Below the pieces are notes generated by a model. It made no database searches. It was not told the DNA's origin and worked only from the letters and a program-made list of their open reading frames with translations. DNA of 64,000 nt, from positions 1,054,001 to 1,118,000 of the forward strand of contig NZ_AP024881.1 of assembly GCF_024347675.1 (NCBI RefSeq), given 5' to 3'. Made by a program: the position numbers and the translations under genes. Positions 27,174-36,939 of the stretch are shown in pieces (within the stretch, counting starts at the first letter, position 1; each line of letters begins with the position of its first letter). This stretch comes from Vibrio ishigakensis (lineage in GTDB: Bacteria > Pseudomonadota > Gammaproteobacteria > Enterobacterales > Vibrionaceae).

Positions 27174-27241
27174 TGCGTCCCAGCCTTTTACCAATAAGAA
27201 CCGAGCCCTGCCATCTTCCCAAGATGCAAGACATGATATTA

Positions 27242-27270
27242 GGTATAAGTTTGCGTTTTTAGGTTGTCAA
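27242..27270 (-). promoter_or_regulatory. Sigma70-type promoter for the tadE-tadE-tadG operon
   Basis: Reading the minus strand, a perfect TTGACA (27265-27270) is 17 bp from TATACC (27242-27247), placing transcription start near 27235, about 60 nt before the tadE-like ATG. Confidence 0.65.
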
Positions 27271-27415
27271 AGGACGAAAACAGCTACACCAAAAGGGGTA
27301 GGAGATTTTACTTTATTTTTTAATTGGTTAATAAATGAACAGTGATTTGCAAAAAATTTACCCTAGTGTTTTGCCTCGTGTATAAGTTCAAAACATTCAC
27401 GGTGTCAATAAATTA

Positions 27416-27436
27416 AGGAGGCTTTGTCAGCCTCCT
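27416..27436 (-). terminator. metE terminator
   Basis: AGGAGGCT and AGCCTCCT (27416-27423, 27429-27436) around TTGTC, with an AT-rich exit (TTAATTTATT) on the minus strand just after the metE stop. Confidence 0.75.
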
Positions 27437-27456
27437 AGTTGATGGACCGATTGCAA

Positions 27457-29718
27457 CTAATTGAGCGTTTCTCTGAGTGCCTTGGTTGCTTCTACCATGT
27501 TGGCCAAAGCCGCTTCGGTTTCCTTCCAACCCCGCGTTTTTAGTCCGCAGTCCGGGTTAACCCAAAGACGTTGCAGTGGAATATACTGGTTCGCTTTTTT
27601 GAGCAAATTGGTTATCTGTTCTTTACTAGGAACGGCTGGAGAATGGATATCATACACACCAGGGCCAATATCATTCGGGTAGTTAAATGACTCAAATGCT
27701 TCGAGTAGCGCCATCTGGGAGCGAGCGGTCTCTATTGTGATCACATCAGCATCCAATCTCGCGACCGCATCTATGATCTCGTTGAACTCGCTGTAGCACA
27801 TATGGGTGTGAATCTGGGTTTCAGATTTAGCAGATGATGCAGATATCTTAAAGGCATCCACAGCCCAATTAAGGTAAGTCTTGTGATCACTCTTCTTCAG
27901 TGGCAAGCCTTCACGAATCGCAGGTTCATCAATTTGGATAATATTGATGTCCGCATCTTGTAGATCTGCGACCTCATCTTTCAGTGCCAGTGCAATTTGT
28001 TTTGCTGATATTTCGCGCGCTATATCTTCTCGAGGGAAGGTCCAGCAGAGTATGGTCACAGGGCCGGTGAGCATGCCTTTCATGTGTTTATTGGTAAGAG
28101 ATTGCGCATAGCTAGACCATTTTACCGTGATAGGAGCTGAACGCTTAATGTCAGATGTAATGATGGCTGGTTTGACACAACGTGAGCCATAGCTTTGAAC
28201 CCAACCAAAGTCGGTGGTTTGGAAGCCCTCAAGGTGTTCAGTAAAGTATTCCACCATGTCATTTCGCTCAGCCTCACCATGTACTAAGACATCAAGGCCC
28301 AGTGCTTCTTGCTTTTCGACGCAGGCTTTTATTTGCGCCTTTAGGTGGGTCTCATATTGCTCAAGCGTAATCTCACCGCGCTTGAATTGACCTCGTGCAG
28401 TTCGAATATCCCCGGTTTGTGGGAATGAACCTATGGTTGTGGTCGGTAGCTTGGGCAGATTTAGCTTTGCTTGCTGTGCTTTGATGCGCGTAGTAAAAGG
28501 CTCTCTACGCTCACCACTTTTCTCGGTGAGACAAGCGATGCGTGCTTGAACCTCAGGCTTGGTGACTTGAGTATCGTGGGCTCGTTGACGAATTGGAACG
28601 CTATATTCTATGCACCAAGCTTGCGCATCTTCATCACCCGTCAGGGCAGATGTTAGCTTGGCTATCTCACTCAGTTTTTGTTTGGCAAAGGCAAACCACT
28701 CTGGATTTGAAAGCTGTGATTCAGAACCAAGATCAACTGGGGAATGCAGTAGAGAGCAGGAAGAAGCAATCCAAAGATTTTCTTTTCGGTCGCGAGCGAT
28801 GGAAGCCAGGTCTTCAATCCAAGCCCCTAGATCGGAGCGCCAAACATTGCGTCCATTGACTACGCCAAGTGACAGCACCCAATCAGTAGGTATCTTTGGC
28901 GCTATCGAGTTTAGCTGCTTAGACCCTGCGACTAGGTCCAGATGCAGACCATCGATTGGCAGTTTGCTTATGGTATCGAATGACTCTTCGATGTGATCAA
29001 AATAGGTGGTGAGAAGCAGTTTAACTCGCCCGTGGAGAGCCTTGTATGCAAAGCCAAATGCCTCAAGCCAGTTTGGCTCAAGCTGCAGAGCAAGGATAGG
29101 CTCGTCAATCTGAACCCACTCTACATCCAGGTCACTTAGTCTTTGTAGGATCTCTTGATAGGTATCGAGTAATTGGGGAAGTAGACAGAGTTGGTCGAAG
29201 CTTTCTTCTACTGTCTTGCCTAGATATAGATAGCTCAATGGTCCAAGAAGGCTGACCTTCACTTGATGTCCAAGAGCTTGTGCTTCTTTGACCTCGTCAA
29301 ATAGCTGCAACCAACTTAGCTCAAAAGTATCGGATTTAGAGAACTCTGGAACCAGATAATGGTAGTTAGTGTTAAACCATTTAGTCATGTCTGCAGCATG
29401 ACCACAATCGCACTCGGTGTCGGCTCGAGCAATGGTAAATAGGGTATCAATATTGATGCCGTGCTTGCGGTGACGCTGTGGAACATGTCCCAGTAGCAAA
29501 CTGGTATTAAGGACATGATCGTACCAAGCGAAATCGCCTACGGTGACAAAGTCCAGTCCAGCATCGGCTTGTGCTTGCCAGTTCTTAGCGCGAAGTTCTT
29601 TACCTACGGATAGCAGGGTATCCAGGTCGCTGTCACCCCTCCAATAAGCCTCAAGAGCAAACTTAAGTTCGCGTTTTTCACCAATTCTTGGGTAGCCTAG
29701 AATATGTGCTTTTGTCAT
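27457..29718 (-). CDS. metE: Cobalamin-independent methionine synthase
   Basis: 753 residues from ATG 29718, equal to E. coli MetE; an upstream in-frame ATG (29754) would add 12 polar residues and ignores the GAGG 8 nt before 29718. The start [19 protein letters not shown] is diagnostic. The enzyme transfers a methyl group from 5-methyltetrahydropteroyl-triglutamate to homocysteine, the last step of methionine synthesis, in the cytosol. The C-terminal half has GSFPQT, then the zinc ligands in [10 protein letters not shown] (His and Cys) and in [11 protein letters not shown] (Cys). It is divergent from metR across a region with a MetJ operator and a MetR-like half site, matching the known MetJ/MetR control. 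Confidence 0.97.
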   Translation of the reverse strand: MTKAHILGYPRIGEKRELKFALEAYWRGDSDLDTLLSVGKELRAKNWQAQADAGLDFVTVGDFAWYDHVLNTSLLLGHVPQRHRKHGINIDTLFTIARADTECDCGHAADMTKWFNTNYHYLVPEFSKSDTFELSWLQLFDEVKEAQALGHQVKVSLLGPLSYLYLGKTVEESFDQLCLLPQLLDTYQEILQRLSDLDVEWVQIDEPILALQLEPNWLEAFGFAYKALHGRVKLLLTTYFDHIEESFDTISKLPIDGLHLDLVAGSKQLNSIAPKIPTDWVLSLGVVNGRNVWRSDLGAWIEDLASIARDRKENLWIASSCSLLHSPVDLGSESQLSNPEWFAFAKQKLSEIAKLTSALTGDEDAQAWCIEYSVPIRQRAHDTQVTKPEVQARIACLTEKSGERREPFTTRIKAQQAKLNLPKLPTTTIGSFPQTGDIRTARGQFKRGEITLEQYETHLKAQIKACVEKQEALGLDVLVHGEAERNDMVEYFTEHLEGFQTTDFGWVQSYGSRCVKPAIITSDIKRSAPITVKWSSYAQSLTNKHMKGMLTGPVTILCWTFPREDIAREISAKQIALALKDEVADLQDADINIIQIDEPAIREGLPLKKSDHKTYLNWAVDAFKISASSAKSETQIHTHMCYSEFNEIIDAVARLDADVITIETARSQMALLEAFESFNYPNDIGPGVYDIHSPAVPSKEQITNLLKKANQYIPLQRLWVNPDCGLKTRGWKETEAALANMVEATKALRETLN

Positions 29719-29780
29719 CTCATTATCCTCACGATGTTTGTGTGTATTCATCATGAGGCCATCTAAGCGATTGAAACAAT

Positions 29781-29793
29781 TGCAACTTATTCA
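29781..29793. promoter_or_regulatory. MetR-like binding site
   Basis: TGCAACTTATTCA matches TGAA-N5-TTCA with one mismatch and lies 63 bp before the metE start, a usual place for MetR activation. The single site is a weak call on its own; the metE/metR context supports it. Confidence 0.45.
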
Positions 29794-29847
29794 AGGTTGG
29801 CTTGAGCAGATTTCATAGTGAAATGTTAGGTTTAGAAAATTACTTAT

Positions 29848-29863
29848 AGACGTCTAGACGTTC
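29848..29863. promoter_or_regulatory. MetJ operator (two tandem met boxes)
   Basis: AGACGTCT (29848-29855, 8/8 to the met-box consensus) is followed directly by AGACGTTC (29856-29863, 6/8). Tandem 8-bp boxes are how MetJ-SAM dimers bind. It is 42 bp before metR and 130 bp before metE, so it could repress both. Confidence 0.85.
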
Positions 29864-29904
29864 GTGTGGCTTAATGAAGTCAGGATTAAACAGCAAGGAA
29901 AGTT

Positions 29905-30789
29905 ATGATTGAGCTCAAGCACTTACGCACCATGCGCGCTCTACAACAGCACGGTTCTTTAAGCGCCTGTGCTGAGAGTTTGCATATTACCCAATCGGCT
30001 GTTTCTCATCAGGTAAAAGAGCTTGAGGTGCGTATTGGCGCACCGCTGTTTTATCGTAAAACCAAGCCGCTGAAGTTTACCTCTCAAGGTGAGCGTTTGG
30101 TGGCGCTTGCCCATGAAGTGCTACCAAAGATCCATGAGGTGGAACTCTCGCTAAAAGAGCCTTTGGATATTGACTCTTTTACCCTAGCGATCGATTGCCA
30201 CTCTTGCTTTCAATGGCTACTGCCGACCATCAAAAAATTTCAAACGGACTATCCAAATCTAAGTGTGGATCTAGAGTCGGGATTTCATCAGCAACCTTTG
30301 GAAAGACTTCTTGCAGGTGAGATTGACCTTATGATCACCTCGGATGTGGAGTCTCGCAGTGACCTGCATTTTGTGCCCCTGTTTGGCTATGAGTTGCAGA
30401 TGGTGTTTGCCAAGGAGCATGAATTCGAGACTAAAGACTTTATTGAGCCATCTGATCTAACCAATCAAACGCTTCTTACCTATCCGGTCGAGAAGCAGCG
30501 CATGGATATCTATAACCTATTTCTAAAACCTGCCAATCTTGAACCAAAAAAATGGAAGCGGGTGGACAATACGGCGACTCTGCTGCAGATGGTTTCCGGT
30601 GGGTTTGGAGTCGCGGCGCTTCCAGACTGGGCGGTTCGCACCTTTGAAGATCAATCCTTGATTGCTACCTGCAAGGTTGGTGAGTCTGGGATCCAGCGTC
30701 ACTCCTATGCAGCGGTTCGAATTGCCGACAAAGACCAGTCCCATATTGCAGACTTTGTGCAGCGAGTAAAACAGCACCACAAACGTTAA
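29905..30789 (+). CDS. metR: LysR-type activator MetR
   Basis: 294 residues. The LysR winged-helix start (MIELKHLRTMRALQQHGSLSACAESLHITQSAVSHQVKELE) matches MetR, which activates metE with homocysteine as co-effector. The effector domain includes LAIDCHSCFQWLLPTI, a MetR-type stretch. It is divergent from metE, and the shared 186-bp region holds the MetJ operator. AAGGAAAG precedes ATG 29905. Confidence 0.95.
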   Translation: MIELKHLRTMRALQQHGSLSACAESLHITQSAVSHQVKELEVRIGAPLFYRKTKPLKFTSQGERLVALAHEVLPKIHEVELSLKEPLDIDSFTLAIDCHSCFQWLLPTIKKFQTDYPNLSVDLESGFHQQPLERLLAGEIDLMITSDVESRSDLHFVPLFGYELQMVFAKEHEFETKDFIEPSDLTNQTLLTYPVEKQRMDIYNLFLKPANLEPKKWKRVDNTATLLQMVSGGFGVAALPDWAVRTFEDQSLIATCKVGESGIQRHSYAAVRIADKDQSHIADFVQRVKQHHKR

Positions 30790-30928
30790 ATTTACGTTCT
30801 GATTTACGATTTATTGTTCCCTTAAACCATCACGATTTGTGACGCTTTTCTCGTATTGGTTATTTCGCCCGTGTATGCATTTTAATTCATGGCATAGTTC
30901 GCCAAGTTCAACCTTGAGAGCAAAGACT

Positions 30929-31486
30929 ATGAAAACTGAAAGAGAAAAAATGCTGGCCGGAGAGCCATACGACGCATGGGATAAGGACCTTTTGGATGAG
31001 CGCGTTCAGAGTCGCAAAGTTCAGCAAAAACTGAATAACAGCATTCCCGATACCGAGGAGTGGCGTGAGGCTATTGATGCCCTGATTCCTGGTAACGACA
31101 ATGCCTATCTAGAGCCTCCGTTTCGTTGTGATTACGGCTCAAACATTAAGGTAGGTAAAAACTTCTACACCAACTTTAACTGCGTGATTCTAGACGTAAA
31201 CACAGTAACCATTGGCGACAACGTTCTGTTCGCACCTAACGTTCAGATCTACACCGCTGGTCATCCGTTGGATGTGAAAGGGCGCGTGGAAGATGCCATC
31301 GAGTTTGGTTACCCGATCACTATCGGCGATAACGTGTGGCTTGGCGGCGGCGTGATTGTTTGTCCTGGTGTGAATATCGGTGAAAACACCGTTATCGGCG
31401 CAGGTAGTGTCGTGACCAAGGATATTCCCGCGAACGTAGTGGCCGCAGGAAATCCTTGTCGCGTGATCAGAGCTATCGAGAACTAA
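30929..31486 (+). CDS. maa: Maltose O-acetyltransferase-like hexapeptide-repeat enzyme
   Basis: 185 residues from ATG 30929 (E. coli Maa has 183); an upstream ATG at 30839 would add 30 residues not seen in the family. MKTEREKMLAGEPYDAWDKDL is the typical Mac N-terminal domain. Left-handed beta-helix hexapeptides follow (VTIGDNVLFAPNVQIYTAGHPL, ITIGDNVWLGGGVIVCPGVNIG) with the catalytic His in TAGHP. It transfers acetyl from acetyl-CoA to sugars; a galactoside or nodulation-type acetyltransferase is an alternative. Its 3' end overlaps the convergent dehydrogenase gene by 14 bp. Confidence 0.88.
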   Translation: MKTEREKMLAGEPYDAWDKDLLDERVQSRKVQQKLNNSIPDTEEWREAIDALIPGNDNAYLEPPFRCDYGSNIKVGKNFYTNFNCVILDVNTVTIGDNVLFAPNVQIYTAGHPLDVKGRVEDAIEFGYPITIGDNVWLGGGVIVCPGVNIGENTVIGAGSVVTKDIPANVVAAGNPCRVIRAIEN

Positions 31487-34253
31487 CCTCGTCTACCAAA
31501 TAAAGCAGGTTTTGATAGGCGATTCCGCTGTGTCGCGATAAGCCTATCTCGCAGGTAGCGCTGGTACTAAAGCCGCGACTGCAGCCCTCTGGCACCTGAG
31601 CCTTGAGCGGGCTTAATGCGCTCTCATTCAGCTCAGGTGTTATAACACCTTTTGTACCCGCAAAGCCGCAGCAATGCACATGCTCTGGTACTATCACTTC
31701 ACTAGAGCAGCGCTTGGCTAATGCCAACACTTCATTCTGATGCCCAAGCTTTTGATTGCTACAGGTGAGGTGCAGCATCACGGGTTCATCGATGGCGTTA
31801 AGCTCAAGTTTCTCCATGACCTCTTTTGCCACAAATTCACAGCTATCAAAGAGCTTAAACTGCCCAGAGAACTGTGAACTAGACTCGAGAGCACATGGGC
31901 TGGCATCAAACACTATCGGGATCTGCCCGTCTTCTGAGAGCTGTTTTAGTGCCAGTTCTAGCTCTAGAGACTTTTGCTTAGCAAGATCCTTGTCACCCAT
32001 GCTGGCATAGGGTTTACCACAGCAAAGCGCGTCTAAATCTTGTGGCAATATGACCTCGATACCTGCTTTCTGGCAGATAGAGTGGAACACCTCTGAAAGA
32101 CTTAAGTTGTTTGAGCCCAAGGTGCGAGAAACACAGGTTGGGAAATAGATAACCTTGTTTTGATGCTGGCTTGTTTTGCTCTCGATCTGCTTGGCCGCGG
32201 GTGGCAGGGTTGAGATCAACACAGGTGTACCCAGCGGTTTATTCAGCTTACGTGTTAGGCGCTCAATATTCTTGGCCCCAACAGCTTTACCAGCCCATTG
32301 ATTGGCAGTGAGTCCCCAGCGAGCTATCTGAGTGGCTTTATCGAAGTTGTTTGCGCTCCACTTAGCGATAGGGTTGGACTTAGACTTGCTTCTAAGAGAG
32401 TCGATTAAGGTGCCAGTATTGATGCTAATGGGACAGCGCGACTCACACAGACCAGTAACGGCGCAGGTTTCAATCCCCTGATAATCGAACAGTTTTTCAA
32501 GTTCTGGGTCGACAGCCCCTTTAGCCTGTTGGCCTTGTAATTCTCGGTACAAGACTATGCGCTGACGAGGGGAGAGTGACAGGGTTTTACTCGGGCATAC
32601 TGGCTCACAAAAGCCACACTCCATACAGGGATCCACGTTTGAATGGGTTGCCGGCATCGGCTTAAGATCTTTGAGATGCGCATTGCTGTCCGTATTGATG
32701 ATAACCCCAGGGTTCATCAGATTAAGCGGGTCAAACAGCGATTTTATCTCGAGCATTAAACGGTATGCGTCTTTACCCCATTCTAGCTCTACAAAGGGCG
32801 CCATATTACGCCCCGTACCGTGCTCAGCTTTAAGAGAGCCCTGATATTTCACTGCCACCAGTTCAGTCACCTCCTCCATAAAGGTGCGATATTGCTCGAT
32901 AGCTGCTGAGGTGTCGAAGTTCTGGGTAAAAACGAAGTGTAGGTTGCCATCTAGTGCATGCCCGAAGATGATGGCTTCATTGTAATGGTATTGCTCAAAC
33001 AAGGATTGCAGTTCACGGACGCCATTAGCAAGCTTTTCGATAGGAAAGGCAACGTCCTCAATGATGACGCTACTGCTGAGCTTTCGGATTGCGCCAACGC
33101 TGGGTAGAAGCCCTTTGCGCGTCTTCCACAAAGAGGCTATCAATTCTGAGTCTTGAGTAAATTCTTGCTTACCTATCAGAGAAAACTTCGCGGTAACCTC
33201 GTCTAGCGTGATGCAAGTCTCTAGCAGGGTTTGCTCTGAATTAGCGCTGCACTCAATGAGCAGCGCACAGGCCTCGCAGTCGACCTGCTTTAGGAATTCG
33301 GGCACGCCCTCTTGCTCGGCAATCGAGGCAAGGGCGCGTCCATCCATCAGTTCCACCGCATCTACGGAGTGTTTGGACAAAGCCTCAACGGCCAGGCTGG
33401 CATCTTCGATATTGCTAAATACCACCAGGCTAGCTGCTTTATGGGACTTGATATCGATAGTGCGATAGGTGATATCCACCAAGAAACCCAAGGTGCCCTC
33501 TGAGCCTATGATGAGGTGCTCTAGGATATGAATAGGGTCTTCAAAGTCGATAAGCGCATTTAGGCTATAGCCGGTGGTATTTTTTAAAAGATATTTGTGT
33601 CTGATCTTTTCCAGTAGGCTCCCGTTTTCAAGGCAAGCCACTCTCAGAGATGCGAGCCTATCTAACAGCTTTTTATGGGAGTGTCGGAACCGCTCAATAG
33701 AGTCTGAATCTCCGGTATCAAGCAGGGTACCGTCACTTAATATCACCTTTAAACAGGTGACGGTCTGGTAGGAATTATCTGCGGTGCCACAACACATTCC
33801 GCTGGAGTTATTGGCTGCGATACCGCCTATTTTGCAGGTATCAATGGAGGCAGGGTCGGGACCTATTTTCTTGCTATAGGGAAGTAGATAGCGGTTGGCA
33901 TCTGCCCCTACTACGCCAGGTTCGAGGCGTATTTTGGCACCGTTGTCTATTATCTCATGTCCGCGCCACTCATTGGTCAAGGTAATTAGAACTGAGTCTG
34001 AGATGGCTTGCCCAGAAAGGCTAGTGCCCGCAGCGCGAAAGGTATAAGCAAGACCGTATTCGCTACAAGCCTGAATGGTTTTTTGAACCTGTTCAATATT
34101 GTCGAGCTTTAATACTAATTTTGGTATCAGGCGATAGAAGCTAGCGTCAGTACCGTAGGCAAGACAAAGGTAAGGGTTATCGACTATCTGTTCCGGTTTA
34201 AGAAAACCGCTTAGCTGAATCTTTAACGATGAATAGGGAGGAGCAAGAGACAC
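31473..34253 (-). CDS. FAD/Fe-S D-lactate or D-2-hydroxyacid dehydrogenase
   Basis: 926 residues. The order is an FAD-binding type 4 domain (TFRAAGTSLSGQA, KIGGIAANNSSGMCCG), an FAD-oxidase C-terminal domain (HALDGNLHFVFTQ, KAEHGTGRNM), two 4Fe-4S clusters (DPCMECGFCEPVCPS and CAVTGLCESRCP) and a C-terminal CCG pair (CCGKPYASMG; HCCGFAGTKG). This is the architecture of membrane-associated quinone-linked D-lactate dehydrogenases (Dld-II) and of the YdiJ D-2-hydroxyglutarate dehydrogenase. The length is closer to Dld-II than to YdiJ (about 1,018). It oxidises a D-2-hydroxyacid and passes electrons to the respiratory chain; the substrate is not decided by sequence. Confidence 0.9.
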   Translation of the reverse strand: MSLAPPYSSLKIQLSGFLKPEQIVDNPYLCLAYGTDASFYRLIPKLVLKLDNIEQVQKTIQACSEYGLAYTFRAAGTSLSGQAISDSVLITLTNEWRGHEIIDNGAKIRLEPGVVGADANRYLLPYSKKIGPDPASIDTCKIGGIAANNSSGMCCGTADNSYQTVTCLKVILSDGTLLDTGDSDSIERFRHSHKKLLDRLASLRVACLENGSLLEKIRHKYLLKNTTGYSLNALIDFEDPIHILEHLIIGSEGTLGFLVDITYRTIDIKSHKAASLVVFSNIEDASLAVEALSKHSVDAVELMDGRALASIAEQEGVPEFLKQVDCEACALLIECSANSEQTLLETCITLDEVTAKFSLIGKQEFTQDSELIASLWKTRKGLLPSVGAIRKLSSSVIIEDVAFPIEKLANGVRELQSLFEQYHYNEAIIFGHALDGNLHFVFTQNFDTSAAIEQYRTFMEEVTELVAVKYQGSLKAEHGTGRNMAPFVELEWGKDAYRLMLEIKSLFDPLNLMNPGVIINTDSNAHLKDLKPMPATHSNVDPCMECGFCEPVCPSKTLSLSPRQRIVLYRELQGQQAKGAVDPELEKLFDYQGIETCAVTGLCESRCPISINTGTLIDSLRSKSKSNPIAKWSANNFDKATQIARWGLTANQWAGKAVGAKNIERLTRKLNKPLGTPVLISTLPPAAKQIESKTSQHQNKVIYFPTCVSRTLGSNNLSLSEVFHSICQKAGIEVILPQDLDALCCGKPYASMGDKDLAKQKSLELELALKQLSEDGQIPIVFDASPCALESSSQFSGQFKLFDSCEFVAKEVMEKLELNAIDEPVMLHLTCSNQKLGHQNEVLALAKRCSSEVIVPEHVHCCGFAGTKGVITPELNESALSPLKAQVPEGCSRGFSTSATCEIGLSRHSGIAYQNLLYLVDEVSSR

Positions 34254-34339
34254 GGTAATTCCTTTACTGCGAGAATCTTATATAAGATTAGAAAATTCTC
34301 GCCCACCGTGCTTCTGTCTTTGCTTGAATTGAGAGCCAG

Positions 34340-35566
34340 TTAACCCTCAGGTACCTCAGAATTAAACCCGCGGATGATATTAAAGTGGGTGATAACCGCA
34401 AACAGTCCTATAACGATACCCAATTGCCACACATGGGTAAGACCTATCTGCATCAGGCTCATACTCACGATCGACGAGACTATCATCTGACCGCCACCTT
34501 GAAGCGCCGCAGCTGTGCCCGCTCGGTTGCGATATGGCTGCATTACCAGGGACTGAGCGCATGGTAGCGCAAGGCCATTACCTGTCACCATAATCAGCTG
34601 ACCCAGCATCAGCCAAAGTGGCTCTAGGGGGCACAAGATCAGCCAAGCCGCCGCGCACAGCTGAAGAACTGGGGTGATCTTTAGGGTGCGCTCAATGCCA
34701 ATCCGTGGTCGCAGCTTGTTGCTAAGAGAGGTACCGGTAAACATACCTAGAGCAGGTATTAGCGCCCACAGTGCGTATTCATCAGAAGACATGCCGATTT
34801 GGTTTTGCATTACAAACGGCATCAGCGAGATAGTGGTGATAACCAAGCTGAAGTTAAGCCAAGAGATACCAGAGAAGCTAACAAAATAGCGAGTGGTTAC
34901 TAGCTCTTTATATTGTTTCACCATGCCCAAAGGAGAGGGTAGAGGTTTTCTGTTTCGCATGGTTTCGTCAAACTTAAGTGCAAGCACTATCCAAATAAGC
35001 GAGACGTAACAGAGCAATGAGATAAACACCATGCTCCAGCCGAAATAGTGGTTGATAAAGCCACCTAAAACCGGAGCAAACAGTGGTGTGATGGAAGCGG
35101 CCATTGCAATATAAGAAAGTGCGGTAGGTAACTGGGCTCCAGAATAGCTGTCTCTGGTGGAAGCGCGAGCTAACACGGCGCAGCAGCCGGTGCCTAAGCC
35201 CTGCAAAAATCGTCCCAGAACCATAGCTTCAAAGGAATCACTGAAGGCTAGGATAGCAATGAGCCCAGCCATAGCCACTAGAAGGCCAGCAAGCAATACG
35301 CGCTTTCGACCCAAGGAGTCGGAGATAGGACCATAGATAAACTGCGAAGGACCAAAACCGAGTAGGTAGATACCCACTAAGAGCTGAGCTTGGTCTAGGG
35401 TGATGGAAAAATCCTTGGCTATCCAAGGTAGGGATGGAAAAACCAGTCCCATGCTGAGCTGTCCAATACTGATGATCAAACAGGCCAAAAATATTGGTCG
35501 TTTACGAAAGGTCTCTGCGTTCAAGTGGCGTTCTTTTGCATAATGCGGGGGACGCATATTATGCAT
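34340..35566 (-). CDS. MFS drug/H+ antiporter, Bcr/CflA-EmrD-like
   Basis: 408 residues with about 12 membrane segments. MFS motif A is GPISDSLGRKRVLLAG between TM2 and TM3. LPWIAKDFSITLDQAQLLVGIYLLGFGPSQFIYGP and RASTRDSY are DHA1 Bcr/CflA-like signatures. It probably exports hydrophobic toxic compounds using the proton gradient. It begins 26 nt after the sensor-kinase stop, so it may be the last gene of the two-component operon. The ATG at 35566 has no Shine-Dalgarno and lies beside a hairpin; a start at 35557 is possible. Confidence 0.85.
   Translation of the reverse strand: MHNMRPPHYAKERHLNAETFRKRPIFLACLIISIGQLSMGLVFPSLPWIAKDFSITLDQAQLLVGIYLLGFGPSQFIYGPISDSLGRKRVLLAGLLVAMAGLIAILAFSDSFEAMVLGRFLQGLGTGCCAVLARASTRDSYSGAQLPTALSYIAMAASITPLFAPVLGGFINHYFGWSMVFISLLCYVSLIWIVLALKFDETMRNRKPLPSPLGMVKQYKELVTTRYFVSFSGISWLNFSLVITTISLMPFVMQNQIGMSSDEYALWALIPALGMFTGTSLSNKLRPRIGIERTLKITPVLQLCAAAWLILCPLEPLWLMLGQLIMVTGNGLALPCAQSLVMQPYRNRAGTAAALQGGGQMIVSSIVSMSLMQIGLTHVWQLGIVIGLFAVITHFNIIRGFNSEVPEG
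35538..35564 (-). promoter_or_regulatory. Hairpin at the MFS gene start
   Basis: GCATAATGCG and CGC-AT-ATTATGC form a 10-bp stem with a 2-nt bulge around GGGGA. It covers the first codons of the MFS gene, so it could hide the initiation site in the mRNA or be a protein-binding dyad. Confidence 0.4.
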
Positions 35567-35592
35567 GAAAAACGGGCACTTAGCGATGCTAA

Positions 35593-36936
35593 CTAAAACG
35601 TTATTTCAATTTTTAAGCCTTTCTTCTCAGCAGGATCGCTGTAGCTAAGTTTGATGTCTGCATCATGCAGTTTGGTCACCACAGCCACTAGGGACAACCC
35701 CAGCCCATGCCCCTTGCTATTGCGGCTGGTATCGGCGCGATAAAGACGCTGGAACACCTTGGTATGCAAGCTAGGGTCGATGCCTGGACCGTCGTCCTCA
35801 ATCACTAGTTTGTTGTTTGCTACATGAAGCTTGATAGTGCTGTTTTCAGGGCAATATTTATGGGCATTATCCAGAAGGTTGTAGATAACCCGAAACAGTA
35901 ACGAGCGCTCACCTGTAACTTCGCTAGGCTCGATATCGACTTCAAGGGTTTGCCCTTTTTCTTCAAACTGCGCCTCAGCAAGTTCAGCTGCATCCTCAGC
36001 AATCGTCGCTAGGTCTACTTGAGTAAATTGAGCACTACTTTGTGTTTCGAGTTTGCTCAGTTCCAACATGGCATTGAAGGTATTGATGAGATCTTCGAAT
36101 TCCCTTTGGATTTGCTCACTGTCCTCAGTGGATGGGGTGTCCAACAGGCTCAATCTATTGCGAATTCGGGTCAGTGGGGTACGCAAATCATGGGCAATGG
36201 CGTCTGTTACCCCTTGTATCTGATTAACCGATGACTCAATTTCATCCAACATAGAGTTAATGAAACCTGAGATGCGATCCCACTCATCATCATTACCACC
36301 CAATGGAATACGCCCATCGAAGCGCCCCTTCTCTATCTGAGAAACCACCAGATGAATACTGGATAGATGGCGCTTCATACGCTGTCTGATGAGAAAACTT
36401 GGGATCAAGGCGATGAAGAAAGAGCAGATCAGCACCGCAATCGCTGCTTGAGCAAAGTTCTCTTGGATCTCCCATAGGTATTCGTTGTCGGTCGCCACCA
36501 ACACCTGGTAGTTGTCGCCATGATGCTGGCACCCTTCCAATAGGCGTATGCCACCTCTGCCTGCTACAGGAAAAGGAGAGAGCTCAGGGCAGTGGCCAAT
36601 GGAGCTTGGGATTGAATTTAGAGCGCCAAAATACTCGTTATCCGACAGGCGTCTTATCACCGTGAATACACCTTGCTGGGCAAAGGCATCGTCCTCGGTA
36701 AGAAACTCAAGGTCGATTTCGTCTTCGGGTGTCGTTTCCAAGGCTTGCTGCAGTTGCTGAACATGCTGGATAAGCAGCTGCTGCTTGGAATTCACCATAG
36801 GCTGAATACTGAGGTAGTAGATAGAAAATAGGGCCAGAGCCACCGCCAACCACAACATCAAGGTGACTGACAGCGACAGGCGCCATAAAGAGTGTCGACG
36901 CCACAGGCGAATAAGCTTATTTCCTATCTGATTCAT
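35593..36936 (-). CDS. Sensor histidine kinase
   Basis: 447 residues. TM1 is at about 20-42. The periplasmic domain (43-162) has an acidic stretch (EDEIDLEFLTEDDAF, 71-85) that might bind divalent cations or peptides, and two cysteines (116, 136). TM2 is at 163-184, then a HAMP linker, the phospho-acceptor His249 in AIAHDLRTPLTRIRNRL, the N-box NLLDN (353-357) and the G-boxes DDGPGID and GHGLGLSL. It lies 3 nt after its response regulator and partners with it. The overall set-up is like QseC/CarS/PhoQ-type kinases, but the signal is unknown. Confidence 0.92.
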   Translation of the reverse strand: MNQIGNKLIRLWRRHSLWRLSLSVTLMLWLAVALALFSIYYLSIQPMVNSKQQLLIQHVQQLQQALETTPEDEIDLEFLTEDDAFAQQGVFTVIRRLSDNEYFGALNSIPSSIGHCPELSPFPVAGRGGIRLLEGCQHHGDNYQVLVATDNEYLWEIQENFAQAAIAVLICSFFIALIPSFLIRQRMKRHLSSIHLVVSQIEKGRFDGRIPLGGNDDEWDRISGFINSMLDEIESSVNQIQGVTDAIAHDLRTPLTRIRNRLSLLDTPSTEDSEQIQREFEDLINTFNAMLELSKLETQSSAQFTQVDLATIAEDAAELAEAQFEEKGQTLEVDIEPSEVTGERSLLFRVIYNLLDNAHKYCPENSTIKLHVANNKLVIEDDGPGIDPSLHTKVFQRLYRADTSRNSKGHGLGLSLVAVVTKLHDADIKLSYSDPAEKKGLKIEITF

Positions 36937-36939
36937 GTT

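Noticed and set aside
27174..27194. TTG start for the first TadE-like gene
   Set aside because: An ATG seven codons later has better ribosome-site spacing.
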